Source of the DNA: Prevotella sp.
Lineage (GTDB): Bacteria; Bacteroidota; Bacteroidia; Bacteroidales; Bacteroidaceae
NCBI GenBank assembly: GCA_022771265.1
Contig: JALFCG010000094.1
Span: 1-32,222, forward strand
Length of the DNA: 32,222 nucleotides
Direction: 5' to 3'
Shown: positions 1 to 7,753 of the stretch, in pieces
How positions within the stretch are numbered: position 1 is the stretch's first letter
Layout: every line of letters begins with the position of its first letter
The notes under the pieces: generated by a model
Seen by the model: the letters and a program-made list of their open reading frames with translations, nothing else
What the model was told of the DNA's origin: nothing
Databases searched by the model: none
Translations under genes and position numbers: made by a program

Positions 1-46
1 AAAATGCTCCCTCACGTGAAATATTCCTCCAAAAGGAGTGATTTTC

Positions 47-160
47 TCAGATTTTATGCTTACCTTTGCCATGTCATTGATGATTTTTGCTTGTCTTGAT
101 TTGCAGCACTAAGGTAAGTGAAAAATCTGATATGGCAAAAAAGTTAAACTAAAGTGCTGC
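47..160. repeat. Interlocking inverted repeats in a gene leader
   Basis: Four perfect inverted pairs lie in the 5' region of the first gene: TCAGATTTT 47-55 with 122-130, CTTACCTT 59-66 with 111-118, TTTGCCAT 65-72 with 132-139, and GCAGCACT 103-110 with 153-160. The first two are nested and could form a 17-bp stem with a 3x3 internal loop. The other two cross that stem, so they would be alternative or pseudoknotted pairings. A structured leader RNA or a DNA recombination or operator site are both possible. The function is unknown. Confidence 0.55.
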
Positions 161-180
161 GGAATTTAGGGTATAAAATC

Positions 181-189
181 AGAGGAGGT
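181..189 (+). promoter_or_regulatory. Strong Shine-Dalgarno sequence (AGAGGAGGT)
   Basis: AGAGGAGGT ends 7 nt before the ATG at 197. A near-consensus Shine-Dalgarno is unusual in Bacteroidetes, where most genes in this window lack one. It fixes the start of the downstream gene and fits a gene with a Firmicutes-like or mobile history, although that is inference. Confidence 0.6.
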
Positions 190-196
190 ATAGACA

Positions 197-652
197 ATGG
201 AAGGACGTGAGGAAGCAAGGCTTAACGACCTGTTTTTTGTATGCAGTCTAATCGAATATGTGGCAAGACAAACAAAAAACGAGAGAAAGGTAATAGTCAA
301 AGCCATGGGCCACGAGGGAATAACACATTATTTAGACCTCGCGGAGGTTTATCATTGTGAGAATATTGATAAGGTAACCGAAGAAATAATCAATAAGTAC
401 CACATCGCGGAAGGCAGCTACGACAACGTGGCAAAAGCCAAGGACTCCATTCCCACCTTTTGGGACATGGGCAAGGTTCTGTATAGACTAATCTACGAGA
501 AGGCAAAGCGTGAAAACATTTCTTTTGTTGATTCCTTGTTTGCTGTTTATGATTCATGGATTATGCGCAAAATAGACGACTACAACTGCTCAACGTATTA
601 TGAGAACACAAGTTATCAGTATGCATCGCTCGTAGCAGGTCATGCTCTATGA
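197..652 (+). CDS. Conserved hypothetical protein (DUF3791-like N-terminus)
   Basis: This is a 151-aa protein of unknown function with no signal peptide or membrane segment, so it is probably cytoplasmic. The N-terminal half (FFVCSLIEYVARQ, then a VYHCENID segment) has the hydrophobic spacing of the small DUF3791 domain found in gut anaerobes. The C-terminal half carries a WDMGKVLYRLIYEKA block and a KIDDYNCSTYYEN block that I associate with a widespread uncharacterised family. The start at 197 is set by a strong ribosome-binding site. The gene stands alone, preceded by a leader rich in inverted repeats and followed by a 33-bp direct repeat. The DUF3791 assignment is tentative. Confidence 0.7.
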   Translation: MEGREEARLNDLFFVCSLIEYVARQTKNERKVIVKAMGHEGITHYLDLAEVYHCENIDKVTEEIINKYHIAEGSYDNVAKAKDSIPTFWDMGKVLYRLIYEKAKRENISFVDSLFAVYDSWIMRKIDDYNCSTYYENTSYQYASLVAGHAL

Positions 653-711
653 TTTTTATATGATTGTACTTTCGAATTTTAAATAATATATGATGAAACA
701 TTTGATATTTC

Positions 712-777
712 TGAGGGAATAATTACCATATTTCCACACTTTTATGAGGGAATGTATTGTATGTTACTACACTTTTA
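712..777. repeat. 33-bp imperfect tandem repeat, two copies
   Basis: Each 33-nt unit begins TGAGGGAAT and ends ACACTTTTA, with a diverged 15-nt centre (712-744 and 745-777). It lies between the convergent conserved hypothetical gene and the small minus-strand ORF and ends exactly at that ORF's stop codon. The stretch 653-711 before it is AT-rich and shows nothing else. Confidence 0.6.
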
Positions 778-924
778 TTATTTCCTCCCAATCTTAAGCG
801 TTTCGCCTTCGAACGAGGCGGAGAAGCTGTCGAAGCTGTTGAGGAGGTCGAGGGTACGGCGGAGAGATTCGTCGCGACGGCAGAAGAAACGGAACTTGAG
901 GGATTCGAGCGACTTGTTTGACAT
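778..924 (-). CDS. Possible small protein, 48 aa
   Basis: An open frame starts at ATG 924-922 and ends at TAA 780-778, giving a 48-residue basic peptide that begins MSNKSLESLKFRFFCRRDES and ends ETLKIGRK. It is on the same strand as the HD phosphohydrolase gene, 34 nt past its stop, so it could be the distal gene of that transcript. Codons are strongly C-ending (CTC, TTC, CGC, GAC), like the real genes nearby, which is the main reason to take it seriously. No family was recognised. It could also be the remnant of a longer gene. Confidence 0.4.
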   Translation of the reverse strand: MSNKSLESLKFRFFCRRDESLRRTLDLLNSFDSFSASFEGETLKIGRK

Positions 925-958
925 TACAAGAAAGGCACACCGAAGTTTGCTTCAAATA

Positions 959-3010
959 TCAAGATTTTGCAGTGGGATAGCTGACGCGTGCGTGGTAGAT
1001 GGTTTTCAGTTTGTCGCAAAGTACAGTCTTGGCGTAAGTGATGTCGCGGAAGGTGATGGGACATTCCTTGAAGTAGCCATCCGCCACCATGCCGTCGATA
1101 AGTCTGTTTACAAGCTCGCGTATAGACTTTTCAGTGTAGTCGGGTAGTGAACGTGAGGCGGCTTCAGTGGCATCTGCCATCATGAGTATGGCCTGCTCGC
1201 GTGTAAAGGGGTTAGGTCCCGGATATGTGAACAGCAGGTCGTCGACATCTTCGTCGGGGTGCTCGTTCTTGTATTTCACGTAGAAATACTTTGCCTTTCC
1301 GTGACCGTGGTGTGTACAGATGAAATCCTTGATAATGGAAGGAAGGTCATTGCGTTCAGCCATTTTCAGTCCTTCTGTGACGTGGCTGATGATAATCTGT
1401 GCACTTTCTATTTCACTGATGTCCTCGTGCGGGTTGATGCCCGACTGGTTTTCCGTGAAATAAATTGGGTTGATGATTTTTCCTATGTCGTGGTACAGGG
1501 CGCCTGTCCTGACAAGTTGTGCCTTCGCGCCTATCTTGTTGGCTATCTCCGAAGCGAGGTTTCCTACTTGTATGGAATGTTGGAAAGTGCCGGGAGCCAC
1601 TTCGCTCATTCGGCGGAGCATCGGGTTGTTGGTGTTTGACAGCTCGATGAGTGTTATGTCGGAAATGAAGCCGAAGGTCTTTTCTATGAGGTACAGCAGT
1701 GGATAGGCAAAGAGCAACAATATACCATTTATAATAAGGTAGTTGTAGTAACTCATGTCAAACTCTGAGAACTCCGTCATGCGAATGAGGTCAAAGGCGA
1801 AGTTCATGGTCATGGCTACTATGGTCACTATCATCGCTGTCTTGAAAAGCTGCGAGCGGAACTGCAGTTCGCGCAGCGAATAGACGGCGGCCATTCCGGA
1901 AATGATTTCCACCACGATGAATTCCAATGGATGCTGCAGCATGAGCGAACAGATGAGAATCATCGTAAGCTGTGACACCAGGGCTGTGCGTGAGTCCATG
2001 AACACTCGTGTGAATATTGCTGCCATGGCGTATGGCAGGATATAGACATGGGCTATGGTGTTTTTAACCATAAGGCTTGTCAGAAGGGCAAAGATGACGA
2101 TGAGCGAATAGAGCATGGCAACGTTACGGGCTTTATCGAAATAGTCCTTTCTGAACAGTGTCAGGTAGATGGTGAAGAAGACGATTATGACCAGAACGTA
2201 GAGCGCCTTGCCGAATAGAGTGAGCCTTTGCTGAGTCTCGTTGCTGTTCAGGCGTTCGTTCTCTTTCTTGTACGATTCCAGTGTCCTGTATATCGACTCG
2301 CTGACAATTTCTCCCCGGTCAACGATTTTCTGTCCCTTTTGTGCCACACCGCTTGCCAGTGGCACGCTTCCGAGCAAGTCGTGCAACGCCTCTTCACTGC
2401 GCCGCTTGTCGTAAATGATGTTTGCTGAAATATAGTTGTTGAGGTTGCACTTCTGCAGTTGGCTACGGTGTTGTTCGAGCAAAGGGTCGAGGAACAGCTG
2501 CTCGTAAGCCTTTTTGGTGGACAGGAAACCGACAATGGCTATCGATGTGGCGTTTTTTCCGTTGACAATGCGGATGTTGCGTGTAGTGTCAGTGGCAAAA
2601 CGGTTGTAGTCCTGTGAACTGATAATTCCCTGACGGTAAATCTTGTGAAGACGGTTGGCAATGATGCTTATGTAGTCGTCAGATATGCCTGGAATGCCTT
2701 CTGAAAAGTCGGTGACAAACTTTCTCACCATGCTGCCTTCCACTTCCTTGTTATAGTTGAAGTAAGGTTCATATTCTTTCATCAGGCTGTCCTTCTCCTT
2801 CTTTATGGCATCCTCCGACTTGTAAATGGGGAAATTGAAAGGAGCCGTGAAGTCTGCGTATTTCCATGGCTTTCCCTGTTCGGCATAGAAATAGTTACGA
2901 CCTTCCTGTGGCATGAGCCACACGACTACTGCTACTGTTGATATGACGATGGCGAACCTTAGCAAAATGTCACGCCACGTGATGTCTTCTTTGAAGTTAA
3001 AACTGCTCAT
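959..3010 (-). CDS. 7TM-HD family membrane phosphohydrolase (PgpH-like)
   Basis: This 683-aa integral membrane protein has one N-terminal membrane helix (about 16-33), a soluble extracytoplasmic region (about 35-265), a block of hydrophobic helices (about 265-470) and a C-terminal cytoplasmic HD domain. The HD domain shows H478 (HSIQVGNLA), H507-D508 (YHDIGKI) and THHG at 566-569, the metal-binding signature of HD hydrolases. Members of this 7TMR-HDED/PgpH family in Firmicutes hydrolyse cyclic di-AMP. That activity is inferred here, not shown. The length matches the family. It is transcribed away from gltX, with a TATCTTTG -7 box at 3067-3074, and a possible 48-aa ORF follows it. Confidence 0.9.
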   Translation of the reverse strand: MSSFNFKEDITWRDILLRFAIVISTVAVVVWLMPQEGRNYFYAEQGKPWKYADFTAPFNFPIYKSEDAIKKEKDSLMKEYEPYFNYNKEVEGSMVRKFVTDFSEGIPGISDDYISIIANRLHKIYRQGIISSQDYNRFATDTTRNIRIVNGKNATSIAIVGFLSTKKAYEQLFLDPLLEQHRSQLQKCNLNNYISANIIYDKRRSEEALHDLLGSVPLASGVAQKGQKIVDRGEIVSESIYRTLESYKKENERLNSNETQQRLTLFGKALYVLVIIVFFTIYLTLFRKDYFDKARNVAMLYSLIVIFALLTSLMVKNTIAHVYILPYAMAAIFTRVFMDSRTALVSQLTMILICSLMLQHPLEFIVVEIISGMAAVYSLRELQFRSQLFKTAMIVTIVAMTMNFAFDLIRMTEFSEFDMSYYNYLIINGILLLFAYPLLYLIEKTFGFISDITLIELSNTNNPMLRRMSEVAPGTFQHSIQVGNLASEIANKIGAKAQLVRTGALYHDIGKIINPIYFTENQSGINPHEDISEIESAQIIISHVTEGLKMAERNDLPSIIKDFICTHHGHGKAKYFYVKYKNEHPDEDVDDLLFTYPGPNPFTREQAILMMADATEAASRSLPDYTEKSIRELVNRLIDGMVADGYFKECPITFRDITYAKTVLCDKLKTIYHARVSYPTAKS

Positions 3011-3066
3011 GGTGATGTGCTTTATTACTTTTCGAGGGCGAAAATACTAAAAAAAAGGCATATTAA

Positions 3067-3074
3067 CAAAGATA
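3067..3074 (-). promoter_or_regulatory. -7 promoter box for the HD phosphohydrolase gene
   Basis: On the minus strand the sequence reads TATCTTTG, matching the Bacteroidetes -7 consensus TAnnTTTG, about 57 nt upstream of the start codon at 3010. No clear -33 TTTG is visible at the expected distance. Confidence 0.6.
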
Positions 3075-3110
3075 AATTGGAAAAAATGAATAAAAATGGA
3101 AAATAATTAT

Positions 3111-3118
3111 TACTTTTG
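3111..3118 (+). promoter_or_regulatory. -7 promoter box for gltX-waaA
   Basis: TACTTTTG matches TAnnTTTG and lies 39 nt before the gltX ATG. With the minus-strand box at 3067-3074 it forms a back-to-back divergent promoter pair in a 147-nt intergenic region. The -33 element is not evident. Confidence 0.6.
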
Positions 3119-3157
3119 CAAAAAATATTTCCGTTTACATCGAAACAAGCATAAAAA

Positions 3158-4675
3158 ATGGCAGAAAGACGAGTAAGGGTGCGATTTGCACCAAGCCCTA
3201 CGGGGGCATTGCACATTGGCGGTGTACGTACCGCTCTTTACAACTATCTTTTCGCACGTCAGCATGGCGGCGACCTCGTGTTCAGAATTGAAGACACTGA
3301 CTCCAACCGTTTCGTACCAGGAGCCGAAGAGTATATCATAGAGTCGTTCAAATGGCTCGGAATAAAGTTTGACGAAGGCGTTTCTTTCGGGGGAAACCAC
3401 GGTCCTTACCGACAGAGCGAGCGTCGTGACATCTACAAGAAATATGTTCAGCAACTGCTCGACAACGGAAAGGCTTACATAGCATTCGACACTCCTGAGG
3501 AGCTCGACGCAAAACGTAATGAGATACAGAACTTCCAGTATGACGCCTCTACCAGAATGTCAATGCGCAACTCACTGTCAATGCCAAAAGAAGAAGTTGA
3601 CAAGCTCATTGCAGAGGGAAAACAGTATGTAGTGAGGTTCAAGATTGAACCCGGACAGCCTGTTCATGTTGACGACCTCATACGTGGCGACGTGCGCATC
3701 ATGAGTGACATACTCGACGACAAGGTGCTCTACAAGAGTGCCGACGAACTGCCCACTTACCATCTTGCAAACATCGTTGACGACCACCTGATGGAGATTA
3801 CACACGTCATACGTGGAGAGGAGTGGTTGCCAAGCGCACCTCTTCATGTGCTTCTCTACAAGGCGTTTGGATGGGAAGACACAATGCCGCGTTTTGCCCA
3901 CCTGCCGCTGCTGCTCAAGCCTGAGGGCAAGGGAAAGCTTTCGAAGCGCGACGGCGACCGTCTCGGATTTCCCGTCTTCCCGTTGGAGTGGCACGACCCG
4001 AAGAGCGGCGAAGTGTCGTCAGGCTATCGCGAAAGCGGCTATTTCCCCGAAGCGGTCATCAATTTCCTTGCCTTCCTCGGATGGAATCCAGGCACTGAAC
4101 GTGAGATGTACAGCCTCGACGAGCTGGTACCGCTGTTCGACATCAGCAAGTGCAGCAAGGCAGGCGCACGCTTCGACTACCAGAAGGGAATATGGTTTAA
4201 CCATGAGTATATACTCCAGAAGTCTGCCGACGAGATTGCTGCCATCTTTGCCCCGATGGTAAAGGCCAATGGCGTTGACACTACGATAGAAAGGGTGACA
4301 AAAGTGGTGGAAATGATGAAGGACCGCGTCAACTTCGTCAAGGAGCTGTGGCCTCTCTGTTCCTTCTTCTTCGTCGCTCCGACTGAATATGACGAGAAGA
4401 CACGCAAGAAGCGGTGGAAGGAAGACTCTGCCGCTGCCATGGGTGAGCTTGCCGCACTCCTTGAGTCGCTCGACGACTTCTCCGTTGAGGCTCAGGAAAC
4501 CGTTGTCCACAAGTGGATAGAGGAAAAGGGCTACAAGCTCGGCAACATCATGAACGCATGGCGACTGACACTCGTCGGCGAGGGCAAGGGACCTGGAATG
4601 TTCGACATCTCAGCGTTCCTCGGCAAGGAAGAGACCTTGCGACGTATGAAACGTGCAATCGAAACATTAGGTTAA
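3158..4675 (+). CDS. gltX: Glutamate--tRNA ligase
   Basis: Cytoplasmic class I aminoacyl-tRNA synthetase that charges tRNA(Glu) with glutamate using ATP. The 505-aa protein has the HIGH-type signature at residues 11-22 ([12 protein letters not shown]) and the KMSKS-type loop at 260-266 (KLSKRDG), followed by the helical anticodon-binding region. Length and motif order are those of bacterial GluRS. The ATG at 3158 is placed so that the HIGH motif starts near residue 10, as is usual. It is the first gene of a likely two-gene operon: waaA starts 4 nt after its stop. Confidence 0.98.
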   Translation: MAERRVRVRFAPSPTGALHIGGVRTALYNYLFARQHGGDLVFRIEDTDSNRFVPGAEEYIIESFKWLGIKFDEGVSFGGNHGPYRQSERRDIYKKYVQQLLDNGKAYIAFDTPEELDAKRNEIQNFQYDASTRMSMRNSLSMPKEEVDKLIAEGKQYVVRFKIEPGQPVHVDDLIRGDVRIMSDILDDKVLYKSADELPTYHLANIVDDHLMEITHVIRGEEWLPSAPLHVLLYKAFGWEDTMPRFAHLPLLLKPEGKGKLSKRDGDRLGFPVFPLEWHDPKSGEVSSGYRESGYFPEAVINFLAFLGWNPGTEREMYSLDELVPLFDISKCSKAGARFDYQKGIWFNHEYILQKSADEIAAIFAPMVKANGVDTTIERVTKVVEMMKDRVNFVKELWPLCSFFFVAPTEYDEKTRKKRWKEDSAAAMGELAALLESLDDFSVEAQETVVHKWIEEKGYKLGNIMNAWRLTLVGEGKGPGMFDISAFLGKEETLRRMKRAIETLG

Positions 4676-4679
4676 TGCT

Positions 4680-5930
4680 ATGTTTTATAATTTAGCGATA
4701 TACTTCTATCTGTTGGGTGTGGCCGTTGCCAGCTTCTTCAGCTCAAAGGTGAGGAAAATGTGGCGTGGCGAGCGCGAGGCGTTTGGCGTGCTGAAGGCAA
4801 AGGTTGACCCGCAGGCGAAGTATGTCTGGGTTCATGCCGCCTCGCTCGGCGAGTTTGAGCAAGGCCGCCCAATAATTGAAAACATTAGAGCCACGCATCC
4901 TGAATACAAGATTCTTCTCACCTTTTTCTCACCTTCAGGCTACGAGGTAAGGAAAAACTACGAGGGAGCCGACATCATCTGTTACCTCCCTCTTGACACT
5001 CCGTTCAATGCCATCCGCTTCTTGAGGCTCATACGCCCAGTCATGGCATTTTTCATCAAGTATGAGTTCTGGTACAACTATCTCCACATTCTCAAGTACC
5101 GCAACATCCCTGTCTATAGCGTGTCGAGCATCTTCCGTCCCGACCAGGTTTTCTTCCGGTGGTACGGACGCCATTATGCCAGCGTGCTCCATTGCTTCAC
5201 CCATTTCTTCGTACAGAACGAGCAGAGCAAGCAGCTGCTTGCCAAGATAGGCATCAACAAGGTCAGCATCACGGGCGACACACGTTTCGACCGCGTACTT
5301 CAAATCAAGGCCCAGTCGAAGCGCCTCCCTCTTGTAGAGGCGTTTGCCAAGGGTGCAAGCCATGTGTTTGTAGCGGGAAGCAGCTGGTCGCCCGACGAGG
5401 ACATCTTCATCCCCTATTTCCTCAACCGCGACGACTGGAAAGTCATCATTGCTCCACACGTCATCAGCGACGACCATCTGCAAGAGATTGAGAATAAGTT
5501 CGGACAGGGTACAGTGCGCTATACAAAGACAAGCGAAAGTGAGGCCGCCGACGCGCGCTGTCTCATCATCGACTGTTTCGGACTCCTCTCAAGCATATAT
5601 CATTACGGTGAGGTAGCATACGTGGGAGGAGGCTTTGGAGTAGGCATACACAACGTACTGGAAGCTGCCGTATGGGATGTGCCGGTGATATTCGGACCCA
5701 ACAACAAGCACTTCCAGGAAGCACAAGGGCTAATGGCTTGTGGAGGAGGTTTCGAAATAAGCGACAGCACTGCCTTCAACCATGTCATCGACAACTTTGC
5801 CGACGACAAGCACTACCTGAAGTTCTGCGGCGACAAGGCTGGTGACTTCGTCAAACGACAGGCAGGTGCTACCGAAATGATTCTAAGTGAAGTAGGATTA
5901 ACAACAACTGATGTAACGGCAGTACCATAA
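4680..5930 (+). CDS. waaA: 3-deoxy-D-manno-octulosonic acid (Kdo) transferase
   Basis: GT30 glycosyltransferase that transfers Kdo from CMP-Kdo to lipid IVA in lipopolysaccharide core assembly. It acts at the inner face of the inner membrane. The 416-aa protein has an N-terminal membrane anchor (about 5-22), the catalytic SLGEFEQGRP segment with the likely general-base Glu at 58, FIKYEFWYNY, GDTRFDRV, GSSWSPDED and the C-terminal GGGFGVGIHNVLEAAVW/FGPN nucleotide-sugar site. It begins 4 nt after gltX and is probably co-transcribed. Its last codons (Ala-Val-Pro-stop) fall within the first unit of a tandem repeat that continues downstream, so the extreme C-terminus may be repeat-derived. Confidence 0.97.
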   Translation: MFYNLAIYFYLLGVAVASFFSSKVRKMWRGEREAFGVLKAKVDPQAKYVWVHAASLGEFEQGRPIIENIRATHPEYKILLTFFSPSGYEVRKNYEGADIICYLPLDTPFNAIRFLRLIRPVMAFFIKYEFWYNYLHILKYRNIPVYSVSSIFRPDQVFFRWYGRHYASVLHCFTHFFVQNEQSKQLLAKIGINKVSITGDTRFDRVLQIKAQSKRLPLVEAFAKGASHVFVAGSSWSPDEDIFIPYFLNRDDWKVIIAPHVISDDHLQEIENKFGQGTVRYTKTSESEAADARCLIIDCFGLLSSIYHYGEVAYVGGGFGVGIHNVLEAAVWDVPVIFGPNNKHFQEAQGLMACGGGFEISDSTAFNHVIDNFADDKHYLKFCGDKAGDFVKRQAGATEMILSEVGLTTTDVTAVP

Positions 5931-5985
5931 CTGTTGAGACGACAGTACCATAACTGTTGAGACAACCGTTCCATAACCATGAGAC
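5920..5985. repeat. 23-bp tandem repeat spanning the waaA stop codon
   Basis: CAGTACCATAACTGTTGAGAC occurs at 5920-5940 and again at 5943-5963, a 23-bp period. A degenerate third copy is at about 5966-5985. The first copy encodes the last residues and the stop of waaA. Confidence 0.75.
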
Positions 5986-6003
5986 AGTTGTCTCAACAGT
6001 TAT
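5950..6003. terminator. Perfect 17-bp inverted repeat, possible waaA terminator
   Basis: ATAACTGTTGAGACAAC (5950-5966) is exactly complementary to GTTGTCTCAACAGTTAT (5987-6003), with a 20-nt spacer. The right arm is followed by TATTCTTGTTTCTTT, a moderately T-rich run, so the transcript would fold into a long hairpin just after waaA. The long loop is atypical for an intrinsic terminator, so a repeat-element origin is equally possible. Confidence 0.5.
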
Positions 6004-6046
6004 TCTTGTTTCTTTAGAACCAGAATTTGTTATTGTCTCCGCTTCC

Positions 6047-6145
6047 CGAACGGAACTCGAACGGAACTCGAACGAAGATCTAACGGAACTCGAACGAAGA
6101 TCTAACGGAAAACGAACGGAACCCGAACGGAAAGCGAACGGAGAA
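6047..6145. repeat. 11-bp minisatellite, nine units
   Basis: Units of 11 bp built on CGAACGGAACT run from 6047 to 6145: two simple units, then two 22-bp compound units (CGAACGAAGATCTAACGGAA plus 2 nt, at 6069 and 6091), then three simple units with changed ends. It lies in the 222-nt gap between the convergent waaA and ATPase genes. It can be read as an open frame of ERTELERNSN-type repeats, but nothing else supports translation. Confidence 0.85.
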
Positions 6146-6152
6146 ACAATAA

Positions 6153-7574
6153 CTAAAAAAGGTCGTCAAGCACCACTTCTGCCTGAACGCTGCCGGAATA
6201 CATGTTGTGACGCAACCCGCATGAGGTGACGAAGACGAGATGCACAGACTTCCTCGTCTTGGTCTCTTCAATGAATGTGCCGACCTTTTGCCGCAAGATG
6301 TGGTCGTAGTCCTTGGTTATGGCATATTCCTGCTCGGTGAACTTCATCTCGCAAATGTCAATAGTGTTGTCTGCCCGTTCTATCACCAAGTCAATCTGTA
6401 CCGCCCTGTCGGAGTCGTCACTCTTGCTGCGCCAAGAATAAGTGCTGGTGGCAACGCCCGCAATGCCCAATTTCCGTTTTATCCCGGCAATATGGCATGC
6501 CGACAATATCTCAAATGAGATACCTGCCCAGGCGTAAAACTTTGGCGTGCGCTGGATGGATGTCCAATACTGGAGGTTGCGGAACGAGCTGTTGCGCATG
6601 AAACGGAAATAAAACAGTGTGAAAAAGTCAATCAGTTGATACAACGACTTGCGCTCGTTGCAACCATAGTTAATATACTTGCGTATGAAACCACATGACT
6701 CAAGATTAGAGAGTATGGTGGTGAGAGTCTTGCCCGACTTTATGCCCGATGCATTGGCAATCTCGCTGCGTGTCATGCCGTATCCCTTGCTGTTAAGGCA
6801 TTCCACGACCTTCATATATGACTCGGAATTGCTGAACAATGACCGATAGAGCATGTCAAACTCGTTGTATAGTTCACCGTTGGGATTAAACATCAGACGG
6901 TCAACATTCTGTGCCAGGCTCAGTCGAGAGTCAAGCATGTTGAGATAATAAGGTATGCCTCCCATAATCATATAGGCTTCGGCTATCTCATATCTTGACA
7001 TCGACACACCACGTGAGGTGAGCATCTGTTCTGTTTCTCCAAGAGTGAAAGGATACAGGAAGATGCGGTGTGTAAGTCTTCCATACAAGCCGCCGTGGTT
7101 GTTTATCAGTTTGTCCATCATCCACGACGTGGCAGAACCGCATACTATCAACACAATGTCGCGCCTCGCCGAAGCCCATCCGTTCCAGAAGTGTTCCAGG
7201 GCAGATATGAATTGTGAACCTTTAGTGTCCATCCATGGCATTTCGTCGATAAACACCACCTTGCGTTTCGAGGGTATGGAGTCAAGATAGGAGATGAGCA
7301 TTTCAAAGGCATCAATCCAGCTCGTTGGCACGTCTGACACATTGATGTCGTATCTGTGCAGCGTATGATAGAAACTTCTCAGTTGTGCTTCTGTGCCGGC
7401 ATTTGCTACTCCGGTACACTGAAATACCATCTCTTCTTCAAAGAACTCCCTGATGAGAAATGTCTTGCCGACCCTTCGTCTGCCGCATATTGCAACAAAC
7501 TCTGAACTGTTGGAGGTGTATATCCTCGACAACAAGTCTTTCTCGGTCTCCCTGCCAATAATATTCTCTTTCAT
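6153..7574 (-). CDS. AAA ATPase with C-terminal DUF234 nuclease-like domain
   Basis: This 473-aa protein belongs to the 'archaeal-type' P-loop ATPase family common in Bacteroidetes accessory regions. It has Walker A GRRRVGKT at 31-38, Walker B KVVFIDE with D110-E111, a winged-helix-like segment around 255-300, and a C-terminal region with QIDLVIE (D395) and CEMKF (E409, K411). That spacing matches the PD-(D/E)xK nuclease-like fold described for DUF234. The molecular role of the family is not established, though links to mobile elements and toxin-like functions have been suggested. It is a single gene behind its own -7 box and two matching palindromes. The minisatellite lies just past its stop. 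Confidence 0.85.
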   Translation of the reverse strand: MKENIIGRETEKDLLSRIYTSNSSEFVAICGRRRVGKTFLIREFFEEEMVFQCTGVANAGTEAQLRSFYHTLHRYDINVSDVPTSWIDAFEMLISYLDSIPSKRKVVFIDEMPWMDTKGSQFISALEHFWNGWASARRDIVLIVCGSATSWMMDKLINNHGGLYGRLTHRIFLYPFTLGETEQMLTSRGVSMSRYEIAEAYMIMGGIPYYLNMLDSRLSLAQNVDRLMFNPNGELYNEFDMLYRSLFSNSESYMKVVECLNSKGYGMTRSEIANASGIKSGKTLTTILSNLESCGFIRKYINYGCNERKSLYQLIDFFTLFYFRFMRNSSFRNLQYWTSIQRTPKFYAWAGISFEILSACHIAGIKRKLGIAGVATSTYSWRSKSDDSDRAVQIDLVIERADNTIDICEMKFTEQEYAITKDYDHILRQKVGTFIEETKTRKSVHLVFVTSCGLRHNMYSGSVQAEVVLDDLF

Positions 7575-7600
7575 ATCTTGTATAATTTGCTTTTATGTCG

Positions 7601-7608
7601 CAAAGATA
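7601..7608 (-). promoter_or_regulatory. -7 promoter box for the ATPase gene
   Basis: Minus strand TATCTTTG matches TAnnTTTG, 26 nt upstream of the start codon. The expected -33 position falls inside the first palindrome (7622-7657), so a protein bound there should block or alter transcription of this gene. Confidence 0.65.
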
Positions 7609-7621
7609 CAAAAATAATTCG

Positions 7622-7710
7622 TTATTGGCTGAAAACACCATGTATTTTAGCCAATAATAGTGTTTTTTTTATAGTTATTGGCTGAATAACCCATAGTTTT
7701 TAGCCAATAA
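7622..7710. promoter_or_regulatory. Two palindromic operator-like sites with identical geometry
   Basis: TTATTGGCT-N18-AGCCAATAA occurs at 7622-7657 and again at 7675-7710. Arms and spacer length are identical, the spacers differ in sequence, and the two sites are offset by 53 bp. They lie between the end of the Fic gene and the ATPase start, and the first overlaps the ATPase -33 region. Four identical half-sites suggest binding of a dimeric regulator, perhaps the ATPase itself. The regulator is inference. Confidence 0.65.
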
Positions 7711-7753
7711 TGTCTGTCACCTGTTCCACACACCACGGCAGTTGGTCACTAAA

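Noticed and set aside
752..1147. A 131-codon plus-strand frame at the end of the HD phosphohydrolase
   Set aside because: It is antisense to the HD domain and to the better-biased 48-aa ORF.
6047..6145. CRISPR array
   Set aside because: The units are 11 bp and contiguous with no unique spacers. The 22-bp repeats at 9693-9748 also lack spacer-like length and number.
5957..6229. An ORF encoding ERTELERNSN-type repeats
   Set aside because: It is a translation of the 11-bp minisatellite and overlaps the ATPase stop region. It has no promoter of its own and no family.
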